Source: Methanocellales archaeon
GTDB taxonomy: Archaea; Halobacteriota; UBA148
NCBI GenBank assembly: GCA_030019435.1
Contig: JASEEV010000020.1
Coordinates: 1-33,068, forward strand
Direction: 5' to 3'
Length of the DNA: 33,068 nucleotides
Shown: in pieces, positions 7,342 to 17,827 of the stretch
Numbering within the stretch: the first letter of the stretch is position 1
How the letters are laid out: the number at the start of each line of letters is the position of its first letter
Notes under the pieces: model-generated
What the model saw: only the letters and a program-made list of their open reading frames with translations
What the model was told of the DNA's origin: nothing
Databases searched by the model: none
Translations under genes and position numbers: made by a program

Positions 7342-8151
7342 ATGCAGTGCGATCTAGCAATACTGATACCATCATCTCTGACATCTGAGAGCAAGGATCA
7401 ACGAATCAAGACCTACAAGGTGGGACAGATAGCAAGGGCGGCATCGATATTCAGGGTGGACAAGATCATCATCTACAAAGACCCAGAGTACGATGACAGC
7501 AAGTTCATCGACCTAGTGCTTAGGTATGCGGAAACACCACAGTATATGCGGAAGCAATTGTTTCCGTTGAGCGATGAGCTAAGATATGTGGGTGTCATCC
7601 CACCGCTGCGAACCCCACATCATCCATTGACCACTCCAAAAATGGGAGAATTTCGAGAGGGCGTCGTAATCAAGTCTGGCGAGAACGCTTGGGTCGATAT
7701 TGGGACCAAAAGCCCAGTCCCCTTACGCACGGATAAAATCGTGCGGAGAGGAGAGCGTGTAACCGTCAGGATCTTTTCGCGAAGGCCATTGCGGGTTGAA
7801 CTTGTAAGCAAGGAACAAATTCCGCTGTATTGGGGATATCAAACCCGTGTCTCAGGGACACTGGGCGAGACGCTGAAAGCACAGTCCACGGTGATTGCGA
7901 CGTCCAAACGTGGCGAAGTCGTGGGCGTGAAAATGCTATCCCAGCTGAGAGAGGCGATGCAGGGTGAAGTCTCAATTGCGTTCGGCTCCCCAAATCGTGG
8001 GCTCGATGCCATCCTAGAAGATGAGGGCCTGGCGCTCTCCAACCTCTCAGACTACATCATCAACACGATCCCTGACCAAGGGACCGCTACGGTCAGAACA
8101 GAAGAGGCAATATTCTCAACTCTGGCAATGCTGAATATAATCAGGAGGTAA
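7342..8151 (+). CDS. SPOUT-superfamily RNA methyltransferase-like protein
   Basis: A 269-residue protein of the archaeal SPOUT family (COG2106-like), often found directly before uL3. The N-terminal half starts the Rossmann-like part (CDLAILIPSSLT, VDKIIIYKD). The middle (~residues 95-165) resembles an OB/S1-like RNA-binding insert (EGVVIKSGENAWVDIGTKS). The C-terminal part has the trefoil-knot cofactor-binding loops VSIAFGSPNRGL and INTIPDQGTATVRTEEA. Relatives in eukaryotes are predicted rRNA uridine methyltransferases, so action on rRNA during ribosome assembly is likely but inferred. Its TAA is two bases from the uL3 ATG, with AGGAGGT just before. Confidence 0.85.
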   Translation: MQCDLAILIPSSLTSESKDQRIKTYKVGQIARAASIFRVDKIIIYKDPEYDDSKFIDLVLRYAETPQYMRKQLFPLSDELRYVGVIPPLRTPHHPLTTPKMGEFREGVVIKSGENAWVDIGTKSPVPLRTDKIVRRGERVTVRIFSRRPLRVELVSKEQIPLYWGYQTRVSGTLGETLKAQSTVIATSKRGEVVGVKMLSQLREAMQGEVSIAFGSPNRGLDAILEDEGLALSNLSDYIINTIPDQGTATVRTEEAIFSTLAMLNIIRR

Positions 8152-8152
8152 A

Positions 8153-9166
8153 ATGCCAAAAAGACACCGTCCGAGAAGAGGGTCTTTAGCGTTCAGCCCA
8201 AGAAAGCGGGCAAGGGCAGCCATAGCTAGATTTAGATCTTGGCCAAAAGGAGATGGAGAGCCAAAAATACAAGGGTTTGCTGGCTATAAAGCAGGAATGA
8301 CTCATGTGCTGATGATAGATGATAGGGCTCATAGCTCAACAGAGGGCATGGAGATATCCGTTCCAGTCACGATCCTTGAGACGCCTGCCATGAAGATAGC
8401 AGCGATCAGAGTCTATGCTCACACACCTTATGGTGTCAAGTCCATAACAGAGGCATGGGCAAAGGACCTTGACCCAGAGTTCAGTAGGTTGCTCCCATTG
8501 CCAGAAAATCATGACACCAAGGCAGCGTTGAAGAAAATTGAGGAGCTGATCTCCCAAGGTATTGTAGATGACATTTTTGTACTGACTTACACGCTTCCTG
8601 CCAAGATCCCCAGCATTCCGAAGAAAAAGCCAGATGTGATGGAGAATAGAATCTGCGGGGGAGATATTACAGCCAGGTTTGAGTATGCGAAGAGCATTCT
8701 TGGCAAAGAGATCGAGATATCAGATGTCTTCGAGGATGGAGAGTTGGTCGACGTTGCTGCTATCACAAAAGGAAAGGGAACGCAAGGTCCTGTAAAAAGA
8801 TGGGGAGTTCAGGTTCAAAAACACAAGCATGCTAGGACTGGCAAAAAAAGACATGTTGGGACGCTTGGACCATGGCATCCAGCCAGAATAAGATGGCAGG
8901 TACCCCAGCTAGGACAGATGGGCTACCACCAAAGAACGGAGTTCAATAAACAAATTCTGCGGATAGGATCTGCTTCGGAAGAGGTCAACCCAAGAGGTGG
9001 GTTCTTGAACTATGGCACAATCAGGAACAAGTTTGTGATGCTTAGAGGAACTGTTCCTGGGCCAGCAAAGCGTTTAATTCGGATGCGCCCGGCAATCAGA
9101 CCAACGATGATTGTGAGAGGTGCTCCAGAGATCAGTTATTTGAGCACGAAATCTAAACAAGGATGA
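8153..9166 (+). CDS. rpl3: Large subunit ribosomal protein uL3
   Basis: Archaeal uL3 (337 residues), an early-assembly protein of the large subunit whose extension reaches the peptidyl-transferase centre. It starts with the basic [20 protein letters not shown] seen in archaeal uL3. It carries [16 protein letters not shown] near residue 41 and the central-extension block [20 protein letters not shown] with [13 protein letters not shown]. Start is ATG with AGGAGGT at 8142-8148. It begins the classical S10-like cluster and is followed four bases later by uL4. Confidence 0.97.
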   Translation: MPKRHRPRRGSLAFSPRKRARAAIARFRSWPKGDGEPKIQGFAGYKAGMTHVLMIDDRAHSSTEGMEISVPVTILETPAMKIAAIRVYAHTPYGVKSITEAWAKDLDPEFSRLLPLPENHDTKAALKKIEELISQGIVDDIFVLTYTLPAKIPSIPKKKPDVMENRICGGDITARFEYAKSILGKEIEISDVFEDGELVDVAAITKGKGTQGPVKRWGVQVQKHKHARTGKKRHVGTLGPWHPARIRWQVPQLGQMGYHQRTEFNKQILRIGSASEEVNPRGGFLNYGTIRNKFVMLRGTVPGPAKRLIRMRPAIRPTMIVRGAPEISYLSTKSKQG

Positions 9167-9170
9167 TCAA

Positions 9171-9926
9171 ATGAAAGCACGAGTCATGGGTCTATCAGGA
9201 AAGGTCAAGGGCAAGATCGAACTGCCAAAAATCTTCGAGGAGGCGTACAGACCCGACCTGATCAAAAGAGCAGTCCTTGCCGCCCAGGCTAACAGGCTGC
9301 AGTCGTATGGACCTGATGTATATGCTGGCATGAGAACGTCCGCTGAGGGATGGGGCGTTGGTAGGGGTGTCTCCAGGGCGCCAAGAATCAAGGATGGTAG
9401 GAGAGTTGCCAAAGTTCCTTTCGCGGTGGGCGGAAGAAGGGCTCATCCCCCCAAGGTGCAGAAGGACTTCAGAGAGAAGATCAACAAAAAAGAGCGAAGG
9501 AAAGCGATCAGGTCTGCGATAGCTGCTACTGCTAACCCATCTCTGGTCAAGAGCAGGGGGCACAAGTTTGATGTTGAACTGCCGATAATCATCGATGATT
9601 CTCTGGAGGAGTTGACCAAAGCTTCTGAGATGAGGGAATTTTTGCAAGCTCTCAATCTATGGGACGATGTTCTTAGGGCGAAAAATAGAAAAATTCGGGC
9701 TGGTAAAGGCAAGAGGCGAGGCAGAAAATATAAACGGAAGAAGAGCATTCTGATCGTAACCTCTAAGGACGGAGGCATCGTTAAAGCAGCACGCAATCTG
9801 CCTGGTGTGGATACCGTCCTCGTAGGAGCATTGAATGCGGAATTGCTTGCGCCTGGTGCGCACGCTGGTCGTCTGACGATCTGGACTAAGTCCTCCCTAT
9901 CCAAGTTAGAGGAGGTGTTTGGGTGA
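9171..9926 (+). CDS. rpl4: Large subunit ribosomal protein uL4
   Basis: Archaeal uL4 (L4/L1e type, 251 residues). Diagnostic parts are the N-terminal strand, the long tunnel-lining loop around [20 protein letters not shown] and [10 protein letters not shown], then [17 protein letters not shown] and SLLIV-type ending ([20 protein letters not shown]). It contacts 23S rRNA in the exit tunnel. The stop region overlaps the GTG start of uL23 by four bases (GTGA), so the two are translationally coupled. Confidence 0.97.
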   Translation: MKARVMGLSGKVKGKIELPKIFEEAYRPDLIKRAVLAAQANRLQSYGPDVYAGMRTSAEGWGVGRGVSRAPRIKDGRRVAKVPFAVGGRRAHPPKVQKDFREKINKKERRKAIRSAIAATANPSLVKSRGHKFDVELPIIIDDSLEELTKASEMREFLQALNLWDDVLRAKNRKIRAGKGKRRGRKYKRKKSILIVTSKDGGIVKAARNLPGVDTVLVGALNAELLAPGAHAGRLTIWTKSSLSKLEEVFG

Positions 9927-10165
9927 TCAGACATCCCTATGTGACGGAAAAAGCATCCATAGGAATGGATGCTGGAAACAAGCTTCAGTTCCTGGTCGAT
10001 GTCAGGGCGACGAAAGATCAGATCAAAAGGGAGATCGAGGAGACATACGATGTCACTGTCATAGATGTCAAGACGATGATGACTAAAAAGGGAAAAAAAG
10101 CCATCGTCACGCTATCTCCTGAGGATTCTGCTGAAGAAATCGCAACGAGGCTGGGAATCTTCTAA
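9923..10165 (+). CDS. rpl23: Large subunit ribosomal protein uL23
   Basis: uL23 (80 residues), located at the exit of the polypeptide tunnel where the signal recognition particle and Sec machinery dock. The start RHPYVTEKA and the end [19 protein letters not shown] are typical of the archaeal form. Start codon is GTG overlapping the uL4 stop, with GGAGGTG at 9911-9917. Length is normal for archaea. Confidence 0.96.
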   Translation: MIRHPYVTEKASIGMDAGNKLQFLVDVRATKDQIKREIEETYDVTVIDVKTMMTKKGKKAIVTLSPEDSAEEIATRLGIF

Positions 10166-10177
10166 AGGTGAAAAAAC

Positions 10178-10891
10178 ATGGGAAAGCGATTGGGATCTCA
10201 AGTCAGGGGGAAAGGAACTCCTACGTATAGAGCTCCGTCTCACAAATACAAGGCAGACCTCAAGCACGTAAAAACCGATGAGGATGAAACCGTAAGAGGA
10301 ATAGTCGTTGGCATAGAGCATGATCCAGCTAGGAGCGCTCCCATAGCGAAGGTCAGATTCGATAACGGTGAGGAGCGACTCCTCCTCGTGCCAGAGGGCG
10401 TTGCAGTAGGCGATGAGATCGCATGTGGCATATCTGCAGAGATAAAACCGGGTAATACGTTGCCTCTGGCAGAAATTCCAGAGGGAATCCCGATATGTAA
10501 TATAGAAAGCCAGCCAGGAAATGGTGGCTCTTTTGCAAGAGCGTCGGGAGTATACGGCATTTTGGTTGCCCATGACGTTCATAGGACGGTCGTGCAGTTA
10601 CCAAGCGGCGAAATGAAGTGGTTAAATCCAAGATGTAAGGCGACCGTCGGCGTCGTCGCCGGAGGGGGAAGAACTGATAAGCCATTCATCAAGGCCGGCA
10701 AAAAATATCATAAAATGAAAGTGCGAGCGGGAAAATACCCACGAGTAAGAGGAGTTGCGATGAATGTGGTTGACCATCCATTTGGGGGAGGGGGCAGCCA
10801 GCATCCTGGAAGGCCGAAGACTGTGAGCAGAGGGGCTCCACCAGGGGCGAAAGTGGGATCTATCGCAGCGCGGAGGACTGGAAAACGATAG
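10178..10891 (+). CDS. rpl2: Large subunit ribosomal protein uL2
   Basis: uL2 (237 residues), a core protein near the peptidyl-transferase centre and subunit interface. It begins with [20 protein letters not shown]. The RNA-binding domain and SH3-like barrel follow ([31 protein letters not shown]). The C-terminal loop is the conserved [18 protein letters not shown] followed by [25 protein letters not shown] precedes the ATG. Lies between uL23 and uS19 as in other archaea. Confidence 0.98.
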   Translation: MGKRLGSQVRGKGTPTYRAPSHKYKADLKHVKTDEDETVRGIVVGIEHDPARSAPIAKVRFDNGEERLLLVPEGVAVGDEIACGISAEIKPGNTLPLAEIPEGIPICNIESQPGNGGSFARASGVYGILVAHDVHRTVVQLPSGEMKWLNPRCKATVGVVAGGGRTDKPFIKAGKKYHKMKVRAGKYPRVRGVAMNVVDHPFGGGGSQHPGRPKTVSRGAPPGAKVGSIAARRTGKR

Positions 10892-10901
10892 GAGTGATAC
10901 G

Positions 10902-11306
10902 ATGGCTAAGGATAAGAGAGGACAGAGAAGAAAAGAGGAATTCACATATCGCGGTTATACGGTTGATGAGCTGAAAAAGATGAGCCTGGAGCAGATAGCT
11001 GAGTTACTCCCAGCAAGACAGCGACGTACCCTCAAGAGAGGGCTCTCAGAAGAGTGCAAGAAATTATTGCAGCGCATCCAGAGTGGCGGAGTGATAAGGA
11101 CGCATTTACGAGATATGATCATATTACCAGAGATGGTCGGTCTGCCATTTGAGATACATGACGGCAAGAGATTTAATCGAGTGGAGATCAAGCCAGAGAT
11201 GATTGGACACTGTCTGGGCGAGTTCGCCCTAACGCGGAAGAAGGTCGTACATGGAAGTGCTGGCATTGGTGCGACCAGATCCAGTAGGTATGTGCCACTG
11301 AAGTGA
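10902..11306 (+). CDS. rps19: Small subunit ribosomal protein uS19
   Basis: Archaeal/eukaryotic-type uS19 (134 residues), in the head of the small subunit close to uS13. The N-terminal extension [19 protein letters not shown] is the archaeal form; the core has [20 protein letters not shown] and [23 protein letters not shown] follows GGAGTG. The final residues RSSRYVPLK are normal. Confidence 0.97.
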   Translation: MAKDKRGQRRKEEFTYRGYTVDELKKMSLEQIAELLPARQRRTLKRGLSEECKKLLQRIQSGGVIRTHLRDMIILPEMVGLPFEIHDGKRFNRVEIKPEMIGHCLGEFALTRKKVVHGSAGIGATRSSRYVPLK

Positions 11307-11310
11307 TCAA

Positions 11311-11772
11311 ATGTCAAGAGTAGATTATTCCATAGAGGTAGAAGCCGATAGAACGGCAAAGGCCATGTGTTACGAGGTTCACATCTCGCCAAAACATGCG
11401 ATGGAGCTCTGCCGCGAGCTAAAAGGCATGCGTGTTTCCAAGGCGAAGGAATATCTAGAAGATGTGATTGCGTTGAAGAAGGCGGTTCCGTTCAAGCGAC
11501 ATAAGAAAAATGTTAGCCACAAGAGGGGACTACGTAAATGGGATGCTGGGCGATATCCTCAAAAGGCAGCCTCTGAAATCCTAAGACTCATCAAGAATGC
11601 CGAGAGCAATGCCGAATATAAGGGTCTTGAGCCAGAGCACATGCGTATCCTACACATTTCCGCCAAGAGAGGACGAGTGATCGATGGGTTTTTCCCACGT
11701 GCGATGGGTAGGACTACGCCAAAGCATGGTGACACTGTGACGATCGAACTCATCTTAGAAGAGGTGCGCTAA
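11311..11772 (+). CDS. rpl22: Large subunit ribosomal protein uL22
   Basis: uL22 (153 residues), lining the exit tunnel. Archaeal features are the start [38 protein letters not shown], the [20 protein letters not shown] segment and the beta-hairpin region [19 protein letters not shown]. The TAA stop shares its last base with the uS3 ATG (TAATG), indicating coupling. Confidence 0.97.
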   Translation: MSRVDYSIEVEADRTAKAMCYEVHISPKHAMELCRELKGMRVSKAKEYLEDVIALKKAVPFKRHKKNVSHKRGLRKWDAGRYPQKAASEILRLIKNAESNAEYKGLEPEHMRILHISAKRGRVIDGFFPRAMGRTTPKHGDTVTIELILEEVR

Positions 11773-12518
11773 TGGCTGTTGAAAAGAAGTTCGTTCAAGA
11801 GGGATTAAAAAAAGCCATGATGAACGAATATTTCATGAAACGACTGGATAGAGCTAGTTATGGTGGAATGAAGGTCACCAGGACTCCGATGGGAACGCAG
11901 ATCACGATCTATGCTGAAAAGCCGGGGATGGTCATTGGAAAGGCGGGGAAAACCATACACAAGCTCACGCAAGAACTAGATGCTCAGTTCAAGTTGGACA
12001 ACCCACAAATCGATGTGCAAGAGGTTGAAAGGCCAGAGTTAAATGCACAAATGATGGCGACTAGGCTTGCTAACGCACTGGAAAGGGGCTGGTATTTCCG
12101 AAAGGCAGGTCACTCCACGCTGCAAAGAATCATGGATGCGGGTGCACTAGGCTGCGAGATCATAATCTCTGGAAAGCTCACTGGTCCGAGGAAGAGGGCA
12201 GAAAAATTCCTGGCTGGATACATCAAGCACGCTGGAGAGCCAGTTGAGCAAATAGTTGATGAGGGCTATGCGGTTGCGACCAAGAAACTGGGCGTTATCG
12301 GCATAAAGGTCAGAATAGTCCCTCCTGACGTGGAGTTGCCAGACGATTTCAACGTGATCGAGAAAGTCATAGCTGAGGCGCCGGTCGAGGAAGTTACAGT
12401 TGAGAAGCCTGAGGAAATCGCCGAAGAGAAGCCTAAAAAGGAGGAGGCGGTAGAAGAAGAAAAGAAAGAGGCTAAAGGAAAGTCGTCCAGTGTTAAAAAA
12501 TCCAAAGGTGACGAGTGA
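11772..12518 (+). CDS. rps3: Small subunit ribosomal protein uS3 with charged tail
   Basis: uS3 (248 residues), at the mRNA entry of the 30S subunit. The type-II KH domain has [18 protein letters not shown]; the second domain has [20 protein letters not shown]. After about residue 200 comes a low-complexity tail rich in Glu and Lys ([20 protein letters not shown]), longer than the bacterial form but common in archaeal uS3. Overlaps uL22 by one base and uL29 by a TGATG. Confidence 0.97.
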   Translation: MAVEKKFVQEGLKKAMMNEYFMKRLDRASYGGMKVTRTPMGTQITIYAEKPGMVIGKAGKTIHKLTQELDAQFKLDNPQIDVQEVERPELNAQMMATRLANALERGWYFRKAGHSTLQRIMDAGALGCEIIISGKLTGPRKRAEKFLAGYIKHAGEPVEQIVDEGYAVATKKLGVIGIKVRIVPPDVELPDDFNVIEKVIAEAPVEEVTVEKPEEIAEEKPKKEEAVEEEKKEAKGKSSSVKKSKGDE

Positions 12519-12721
12519 TGGCGATCTTACGGCTCGATGAGATCAGGGAAATGACATCTGAAGAAAGAGAAGGGCAATTGGTTAAGCTTAAGAACGAGCT
12601 CATTCGAGAACGAGCCATGGCCTCTGCAGGCGGCGCACCCGAGAATCCAGGTAGAATAAGGGAGATAAGGCGCACAATAGCCAGAATCAAGACCATCCAA
12701 CGAGAGCAGGGGGAAGCATAG
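12518..12721 (+). CDS. rpl29: Large subunit ribosomal protein uL29
   Basis: uL29 (67 residues), a two-helix protein near the tunnel exit. [16 protein letters not shown] and [20 protein letters not shown] are the usual helices. I use ATG 12518, which overlaps the uS3 TGA and follows AGGTGA at 12506-12511; a GTG one codon earlier (12515) is the only alternative. A SUI1-type factor gene, often next in related archaea, is missing; Rpp29 follows directly. Confidence 0.94.
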   Translation: MAILRLDEIREMTSEEREGQLVKLKNELIRERAMASAGGAPENPGRIREIRRTIARIKTIQREQGEA

Positions 12722-12979
12722 ATGGACATCACTCCAAATAACTTGATCTATCATGAGTTAATCGGGCTTTTTGCAGAAGTAATTGCGAGCACGAATCCTA
12801 GCTTGGTAGGAATCAAGGGAAAAGTCGTGGATGAGACGCGAAACATGCTTGTGATAGAGGACAAAAAAATCCCGAAGGCATGCTCGACGTTCATGTTCTC
12901 TCTTCCAAACAACAGGGTCAAAGTCGATGGTATGCTCCTAGTTTCACGACCAGAAGACAGGATGAAAAGAAGGCTATGA
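12722..12979 (+). CDS. rnp1: RNase P protein component 1 (Rpp29/Pop4)
   Basis: An 85-residue archaeal RNase P subunit that works with Rpp21 and the RNase P RNA in removing tRNA 5' leaders. It has the Sm-like barrel: [47 protein letters not shown] and [20 protein letters not shown], all family-typical. It starts immediately after the uL29 stop, and its stop overlaps an ATG (ATGA at 12976). Placement between uL29 and uS17 is the standard archaeal order. Confidence 0.95.
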   Translation: MDITPNNLIYHELIGLFAEVIASTNPSLVGIKGKVVDETRNMLVIEDKKIPKACSTFMFSLPNNRVKVDGMLLVSRPEDRMKRRL

Positions 12980-12990
12980 GGCGACAAACG

Positions 12991-13311
12991 ATGGTAAGAG
13001 ATATTGGACTGGATGTGGCTGCGCCGGAAAACGAATGCTCTGATGCAAACTGCCCATTCCACGGCACTCTTCCCGTCAGGGGGCAACTTCTAGAGGGGAG
13101 AGTCATCAGCTCCAAAATGGAAAAGACGGTCGTCGTACAGCGAGAATTCACCAAATGGGTGCCGAAATACGTGCGACACGAGAGGAGACGGTCAAAAATC
13201 CATGCACATAACCCCCCCTGCATAGATGCAAAGGAGGGCGATGTGGTGAAGATAGCTGAATGTCGCCCGCTGAGCAAGACAAAGAGCTTTGTGGTGGTGG
13301 AGAAGAGATGA
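12991..13311 (+). CDS. rps17: Small subunit ribosomal protein uS17
   Basis: uS17 (106 residues), an early-binding 16S rRNA protein with an OB fold. [19 protein letters not shown] matches archaeal uS17 starts, and [20 protein letters not shown] with [18 protein letters not shown] is the conserved end. I prefer ATG 12991 by homology (VRDIGL) and GAGG at 12978-12981. An in-frame ATG at 12976, overlapping the rnp1 stop, would add five residues and is nearly as likely. Confidence 0.95.
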   Translation: MVRDIGLDVAAPENECSDANCPFHGTLPVRGQLLEGRVISSKMEKTVVVQREFTKWVPKYVRHERRRSKIHAHNPPCIDAKEGDVVKIAECRPLSKTKSFVVVEKR

Positions 13312-13706
13312 GGGGAATGAAAGCCAAGATTCCACGTTCCATTCACACCGGCACTATACTAGAGTGTGCTGACAACACGGGTGCAAGGGTCCTGCAAGTC
13401 GTCTCAGTCATTGGCTACAGAGGTGTTAAGCGAAGATATCCAAAGGCTGGCATCGGGGATATGGTCGTCGTTTCAGTTAAGAAGGGCACTCCAGAAATGA
13501 GGAAGCAAATCCTTCGTGCAGTGATCATCAGGCAGAAGAAGGAATTTCACCGCCCTGATGGCATAAGAGTCAAATTTGAGGATAACGCAGCCGTGCTCAC
13601 AGATGAAAAAGGTGAGCTAAAAGGCACAGATATCAAGGGACCTGTAGCCAGAGAGGTAGCGGAGCGCTTCTCAAAGATCGCATCAGCGGCAACGATGATC
13701 GTGTGA
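13308..13706 (+). CDS. rpl14: Large subunit ribosomal protein uL14
   Basis: uL14 (132 residues), at the subunit interface. Recognised by [60 protein letters not shown] and [20 protein letters not shown]. The ATG at 13308 overlaps the uS17 stop (ATGA); the ATG at 13317 is an alternative. Homologues begin with M-K/R-G, supporting 13308. Confidence 0.97.
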   Translation: MRGMKAKIPRSIHTGTILECADNTGARVLQVVSVIGYRGVKRRYPKAGIGDMVVVSVKKGTPEMRKQILRAVIIRQKKEFHRPDGIRVKFEDNAAVLTDEKGELKGTDIKGPVAREVAERFSKIASAATMIV

Positions 13707-13715
13707 GGTATCAAG

Positions 13716-14066
13716 ATGAAATCTAAACAGCCAAGAAAGCAGCGTCGTGAAAGGATGAAAGCACCGTTGCACAGGCGACAAAAATTCCTGAGAGCACCAC
13801 TCAGCGAGAGTCTGAGAAAAAAATATTCCAAACGTAATGCGAGGGTCGTCAAAGGCGATGTCGTGAGAGTGATGAGAGGTGATCATGTCGGCATAGAGGG
13901 CAAAGTCCAGACTGTTGATCTGAGGAGGGGGATCATAACCATCGACGGCATTACTCTAGAAAAAGCGGATGGCTCTGAGGTAGCAAGACCGATCTATCCC
14001 TCCACTGTCGTCATTACGAAGTTAAATCTGAAAGATGAGCGCCGAGAGGACATCCTGGAGAGGTGA
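13716..14066 (+). CDS. rpl24: Large subunit ribosomal protein uL24
   Basis: uL24 (116 residues), archaeal type with a basic N-terminal arm ([20 protein letters not shown]) and a KOW motif ([20 protein letters not shown]). It initiates large-subunit assembly and sits by the tunnel exit. GAGGT precedes the ATG. Followed by eS4. Confidence 0.97.
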   Translation: MKSKQPRKQRRERMKAPLHRRQKFLRAPLSESLRKKYSKRNARVVKGDVVRVMRGDHVGIEGKVQTVDLRRGIITIDGITLEKADGSEVARPIYPSTVVITKLNLKDERREDILER

Positions 14067-14070
14067 ACAA

Positions 14071-14766
14071 ATGCATCAAAAAAGATTGTCGGCACCTACT
14101 TCCTGGCCAATAACCAGAAAAACACATGAATGGGTTACCAAACCAAGTTCTGGTCCTCACTCAAAGGAGAAATGTGTGCCTTTGCTCATAATATTAAGAG
14201 ACATGCTGAAGCTTGGTGACAATGCCAGAGAGATCAGGCGTATCCTAAGTGAGGGGCAGATCCTCGTTGACGGTGTGATCAGAAAGGACCATCGGTTTCC
14301 CATCGGCATCTTCGACATAGTCTCGATCCCGGCTAGAAAGAGACATTACAGGGTGTTACTCGATCCTAAAGGGCGATTCATTCTTCACCCCACTAAGGAT
14401 TCCGACCTCAAACTATGCAAGATTGGCAACAAAACCACGATAAAGGGGGGAGCAGTTCAACTTAACCTGAATGACGGCTCAAACATCATCGCCTCCGATG
14501 AATACAAGCCTGGTGACTCAGTCGTGCTAAAATTGCCTCAGCGGGAAATAGCAAAGCATCTTGAGCGCAAACCTGGAAATCTTGCCATGGTCATCGGTGG
14601 TAAACATTCAGGAGAAATTGGTTCGATCAAAGAAGTAAAGGAGATAAGAAGTTCACAACCAAATATGGTTACCATTGAGGGAGAAACGGAATTTGAGGTT
14701 ATAGAGGACTACGTCTTCGTCATCGGTACCAAGAAGCCAGAGATCGATTTGGGGGTGGGCAAATGA
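14071..14766 (+). CDS. rps4e: Small subunit ribosomal protein eS4
   Basis: eS4 (231 residues), found in archaea and eukaryotes only. Start MHQKRLSAPTSWPITRKTH, an S4-like RNA-binding domain (LLIILRDMLKLGDNAREIRR, GQILVDGVIRKD), a central domain, and a KOW at the C-terminal side (NLAMVIGGKHSGEIGSIKEV). ATG 14071 is chosen because GGAGAGGTGA lies just upstream and the homologous start is MHQKR; an earlier in-frame ATG (14035) inside uL24 is rejected. Confidence 0.97.
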   Translation: MHQKRLSAPTSWPITRKTHEWVTKPSSGPHSKEKCVPLLIILRDMLKLGDNAREIRRILSEGQILVDGVIRKDHRFPIGIFDIVSIPARKRHYRVLLDPKGRFILHPTKDSDLKLCKIGNKTTIKGGAVQLNLNDGSNIIASDEYKPGDSVVLKLPQREIAKHLERKPGNLAMVIGGKHSGEIGSIKEVKEIRSSQPNMVTIEGETEFEVIEDYVFVIGTKKPEIDLGVGK

Positions 14767-15266
14767 ATCCCATGCAGCGCCCTAAAATCGATAAAGTCAC
14801 GATCAACATGTGCTTGGGTGAGGGCGGTCAAAGATTGCTGAACGCTGAGAAAATAATGGGAGAAATAGCTGGGCAGAGACCAGTTCGAACCATCGCAAGT
14901 AAAGCAAAAACGTTTGGGATCAAAAAGGGCGAGCCAATTGGTTGTAAGGTAACGCTCAGGAAGAAAAGAGCTGAGGATTTTTTGAAACAGGCATTCGCGA
15001 TAAAGGATAACAAATTGTATCAGCACCAATTTGATGAAGCTGGTAATTTCTCGTTTGGCATCGAGGAGCATACCGACTTTCCCGACATGCAATATGACCC
15101 AGAGATCGGCATATTTGGCATGGACGTCTCTGTCACTCTGGAGAGACCCGGCTACAGGATAAGCAGAAGGCGAGCTCAGCAACGAAAAATTCCTAGGAGT
15201 CACAGACTGACCAAAGAGGACGCGATCACATTTGTCAAGGAAGAATTTGGTGTGGAGGTAATATGA
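14763..15266 (+). CDS. rpl5: Large subunit ribosomal protein uL5
   Basis: uL5 (167 residues), 5S rRNA-binding protein of the central protuberance. [40 protein letters not shown] and [20 protein letters not shown] are family signatures, and it ends in an archaeal-type tail. It overlaps eS4 by four bases (ATGA) and its stop overlaps the uS14 ATG the same way. Confidence 0.97.
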   Translation: MNPMQRPKIDKVTINMCLGEGGQRLLNAEKIMGEIAGQRPVRTIASKAKTFGIKKGEPIGCKVTLRKKRAEDFLKQAFAIKDNKLYQHQFDEAGNFSFGIEEHTDFPDMQYDPEIGIFGMDVSVTLERPGYRISRRRAQQRKIPRSHRLTKEDAITFVKEEFGVEVI

Positions 15267-15403
15267 AAAAGTTCGGGCGCGGAGCAAATTCCTGTAGAAG
15301 GTGCGGCAGAAAACAAGGATTGGTCCGAAAATATGGCATTTACCTATGTCGCCAATGTTTCAGAGAGGTTGCACATGACATGGGATTCAAAAAATATAGT
15401 TGA
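15263..15403 (+). CDS. rps14: Small subunit ribosomal protein uS14, zinc type
   Basis: A 46-residue protein translated from ATG 15263 to TGA 15401-15403. It reads [18 protein letters not shown] ... [20 protein letters not shown], with zinc ligands C11, C14, C29 and C32. This is the short zinc-binding archaeal uS14 of the small-subunit head. GGAGGT precedes it at 15254-15259 and it overlaps the uL5 stop as ATGA. Position between uL5 and uS8 is canonical. Confidence 0.96.
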   Translation: MKKFGRGANSCRRCGRKQGLVRKYGIYLCRQCFREVAHDMGFKKYS

Positions 15404-15412
15404 GGTGTCTCT

Positions 15413-15793
15413 ATGCTATTAGATCCCCTTGCCAATGCATTATCAACGATCAAGAATGCTGAAAATATCGGAAAGCAGGAGTGCGTGGTGAAAGCATCAA
15501 AGCTCATCGGCAGTGTACTCAAGGTCATGCAAGACCAAGGATACATCAGCGGTTTTGAGTTCATCGATGACGAAAAGTCGTTTAAGGTACAATTACATGG
15601 CAAAATCAACAAATGCGGGGTTATAAAACCACGGTTTTCCGTCCGGAAGACGGAGTTCGAAAAATGGGAAAAACAATTCTTGCCGGCTAGAGACTTTGGT
15701 GCCCTGATTCTCACGACCTCTGAAGGTGTGATCTCCCATTATGAAGCTAAGGAAAAGGGTGTAGGTGGAAAACTACTCGCATATGTATGGTGA
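15413..15793 (+). CDS. rps8: Small subunit ribosomal protein uS8
   Basis: uS8 (126 residues), central-domain 16S rRNA-binding protein. [20 protein letters not shown] begins it, and [20 protein letters not shown] with [11 protein letters not shown] ends it, as in archaea. GAGGTG lies at 15402-15407 before the ATG. uL6 follows within a few bases. Confidence 0.97.
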   Translation: MLLDPLANALSTIKNAENIGKQECVVKASKLIGSVLKVMQDQGYISGFEFIDDEKSFKVQLHGKINKCGVIKPRFSVRKTEFEKWEKQFLPARDFGALILTTSEGVISHYEAKEKGVGGKLLAYVW

Positions 15794-15798
15794 TTCCT

Positions 15799-16326
15799 AT
15801 GAGAGAGACAAAAGTTGACATTCCGATTCCAGACGACGTAAACGTAAGCATTGAGGGTTGTATGGTAAAGGTATCTGGTCCCAAGGGCGAGTTGCAGCGC
15901 GAGTTCGTGTATCCTGGAGTTACGATCGCAAAAACGGACTCCAACGTGGTGGTAGATACTCAATTTGTCGAGAAAACGCAAAGCGCAATGGTAGGTACAT
16001 TTGTCTCGCACATCCAAAACATGATTATGGGTGTGACAAAAGGGTTCGAATACAAATTGAAGGTGGTATACGCCCACTTCCCGATTCAAGTCAAAGTCGA
16101 AGGAAGCACGGTGTCAATTGGCAACTTTTTGGGTGAAAGAAAGCCAAGAAAAGCAAAGATCCTCCCTAATGTGGATGTCCAGATCGGCAACGATGAAATC
16201 TTCGTCAGGGGAATAGACAAGGAGGCGGTTGCTCAGACTGCTGCGAATATAGAGCAAGCAACTCGCATAAAAAGGCGCGATCCCAGAGTTTTCCAAGATG
16301 GGATCTATATGGTCGGGGGGTCGTAA
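15799..16326 (+). CDS. rpl6: Large subunit ribosomal protein uL6
   Basis: uL6 (175 residues), near the factor-binding site. Two repeated alpha/beta domains are visible: [20 protein letters not shown] and [20 protein letters not shown], with [20 protein letters not shown] and [23 protein letters not shown] 15799 is preferred because GGTGA lies at 15789-15793. ATG 15787, overlapping the uS8 stop, adds four residues and is possible. The TAA overlaps the eL32 ATG. Confidence 0.95.
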   Translation: MRETKVDIPIPDDVNVSIEGCMVKVSGPKGELQREFVYPGVTIAKTDSNVVVDTQFVEKTQSAMVGTFVSHIQNMIMGVTKGFEYKLKVVYAHFPIQVKVEGSTVSIGNFLGERKPRKAKILPNVDVQIGNDEIFVRGIDKEAVAQTAANIEQATRIKRRDPRVFQDGIYMVGGS

Positions 16327-16907
16327 TGGACGAAATGATCAAGGGACTGCCAAAGATAAAGGGACTCGGCAAGGCAAGAACTACAGCGCTCTACCAAGCA
16401 GGATTTAAGTCCGCTGAGGATCTTCGACGAGCATCTATAGAGGAGCTCATGGCTGTGAAAGGCATTAGTCCATCGCTGGCAGAGAGCATCCAAAAGGCAG
16501 TTAGAATCAAAAAAGTTCTCTCAGACATAAAAGAGCGTCTCCTCAAGGTGAGAAAGCGACAAAAAAGCAAAAAACCATCCTTTAGACGTCACGACTCACA
16601 TAAGAAAAAGAGGGTTGGTGAAAGTTGGAGACGTCCGAGAGGCCTTCATAACAAGTTGCGCAAAAGAATTGCTGCAAAGGGTGCAATCGCCCAAGTTGGA
16701 TATGGCAGTCCTAAAGAAGTAAGGGGACTACATCCATCTGGCTATGAAGAAGTCTTGGTGCATCGTCCAAAAGACCTTGAGGATGTCAACGGGGCGACGC
16801 AAGCGATTCGGATCGGTAGCAACGTTGGGATGAGGAAACGACTTGATATAGAGGAAAAAGCGGAAGAGCTCGGCATCAAAGTGTTAAATCCGGCCGGGAG
16901 GGAATGA
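16326..16907 (+). CDS. rpl32e: Large subunit ribosomal protein eL32 with HhH extension
   Basis: A 193-residue archaeal/eukaryotic eL32. The conserved domain is the C-terminal ~120 residues ([60 protein letters not shown]). In front lies a helix-hairpin-helix-like module of ~65 residues ([40 protein letters not shown]) and a basic linker. This extension also occurs in some Methanomicrobia and haloarchaea, so it is informative for placement rather than novel. Confidence 0.96.
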   Translation: MDEMIKGLPKIKGLGKARTTALYQAGFKSAEDLRRASIEELMAVKGISPSLAESIQKAVRIKKVLSDIKERLLKVRKRQKSKKPSFRRHDSHKKKRVGESWRRPRGLHNKLRKRIAAKGAIAQVGYGSPKEVRGLHPSGYEEVLVHRPKDLEDVNGATQAIRIGSNVGMRKRLDIEEKAEELGIKVLNPAGRE

Positions 16908-16908
16908 G

Positions 16909-17358
16909 ATGGATCTGTCCAATCAAAGGAGAATGGCTGCCGACATTCTCGGTGTTGGCGAGGAAAGAGTATGGATGGATGCTGAAAAGGCTGAAGATAT
17001 ATCCACAGCGATCACGAGGGAGGATGTTCGGGCGCTGATCGCTGAAGGAGTCATCAAGCGAAAGCCCCAGAAGGGTGTCAGCCGTGGCAGAACACGTGCA
17101 AAAGACCAAAAGCGAGCATATGGGCATCGAAAAGGGCCTGGCAGTCGGCGAGGTGCAAAGGGTGCTAGGATGCCGGAAAAAGAGCGATGGATGAAACGCA
17201 TTAGAGCCATTCGAAAGAGGCTCAAAACGCTTAGAGATGAAGGCATCATAGATACAAGTATGTATAGGAAACTATATGATAAAGCCACAAGTGGAGAGTT
17301 TCGGGATGTCGCTCACTTGGATTCCCATCTGAAATCCAAAGGAGTCAAGCATGGCTAG
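16909..17358 (+). CDS. rpl19e: Large subunit ribosomal protein eL19
   Basis: eL19 (149 residues), a long helical protein at an inter-subunit bridge. It starts [20 protein letters not shown], has the basic [20 protein letters not shown] and [20 protein letters not shown] blocks, and ends in a helix ([20 protein letters not shown]). The start codon lies one base after the eL32 stop. Its end overlaps uL18 by eight bases. Confidence 0.97.
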   Translation: MDLSNQRRMAADILGVGEERVWMDAEKAEDISTAITREDVRALIAEGVIKRKPQKGVSRGRTRAKDQKRAYGHRKGPGSRRGAKGARMPEKERWMKRIRAIRKRLKTLRDEGIIDTSMYRKLYDKATSGEFRDVAHLDSHLKSKGVKHG

Positions 17359-17827
17359 GAGAAGAAAGGAAGGAAAGACGGATTACAGGCAGAGACTTAG
17401 GTTATTGTTATCACAAAAACCACGGGTAGTGGTGCGAAAGAGCCTAAAACATATGATCGTGCAACTAGTCTCTCCCAGCGAGCAAGGAGATGTTACCCTA
17501 GTATCTGCGATCTCCTCTGAACTAAAAAAGTTTGGACTGAAGAGAACTGGAAATATACCTGCTGCATACCTGACTGGATTGTTGTTCGGCCTTAGGGCAA
17601 CAAAGGTAGCTAAGGAGGCGGTGCTGGATATTGGGCTACAGACATCATCTCCAGGCTCAAAAATTTACGCTGCGCTAAAGGGTATGATCGATGCTGGTAT
17701 GAGCATCCCACATGATCCAGTCATGTTTCCGTCTGAGGAGCGAATTAGGGGGGAACACATTGCTGAATATTTACCCTTCGATGAGGTCAAGGAAAAAGTG
17801 CTGAGCGAGTTCGCTCAAGGTGAGTAG
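17351..17827 (+). CDS. rpl18: Large subunit ribosomal protein uL18
   Basis: uL18 (158 residues), a 5S rRNA-binding protein. The start [20 protein letters not shown], then [40 protein letters not shown] and [20 protein letters not shown] are archaeal uL18. It ends with a short segment; the TAG is followed immediately by the uS5 ATG. Confidence 0.97.
   Translation: MARRRKEGKTDYRQRLRLLLSQKPRVVVRKSLKHMIVQLVSPSEQGDVTLVSAISSELKKFGLKRTGNIPAAYLTGLLFGLRATKVAKEAVLDIGLQTSSPGSKIYAALKGMIDAGMSIPHDPVMFPSEERIRGEHIAEYLPFDEVKEKVLSEFAQGE

Noticed and set aside
9443-9934. 163-residue antisense open frame in uL4
   Set aside because: Shadow of uL4; no start signals or domain.
14709-15287. 192-residue antisense open frame across uL5
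   Set aside because: Shadow of conserved ribosomal genes on the plus strand.
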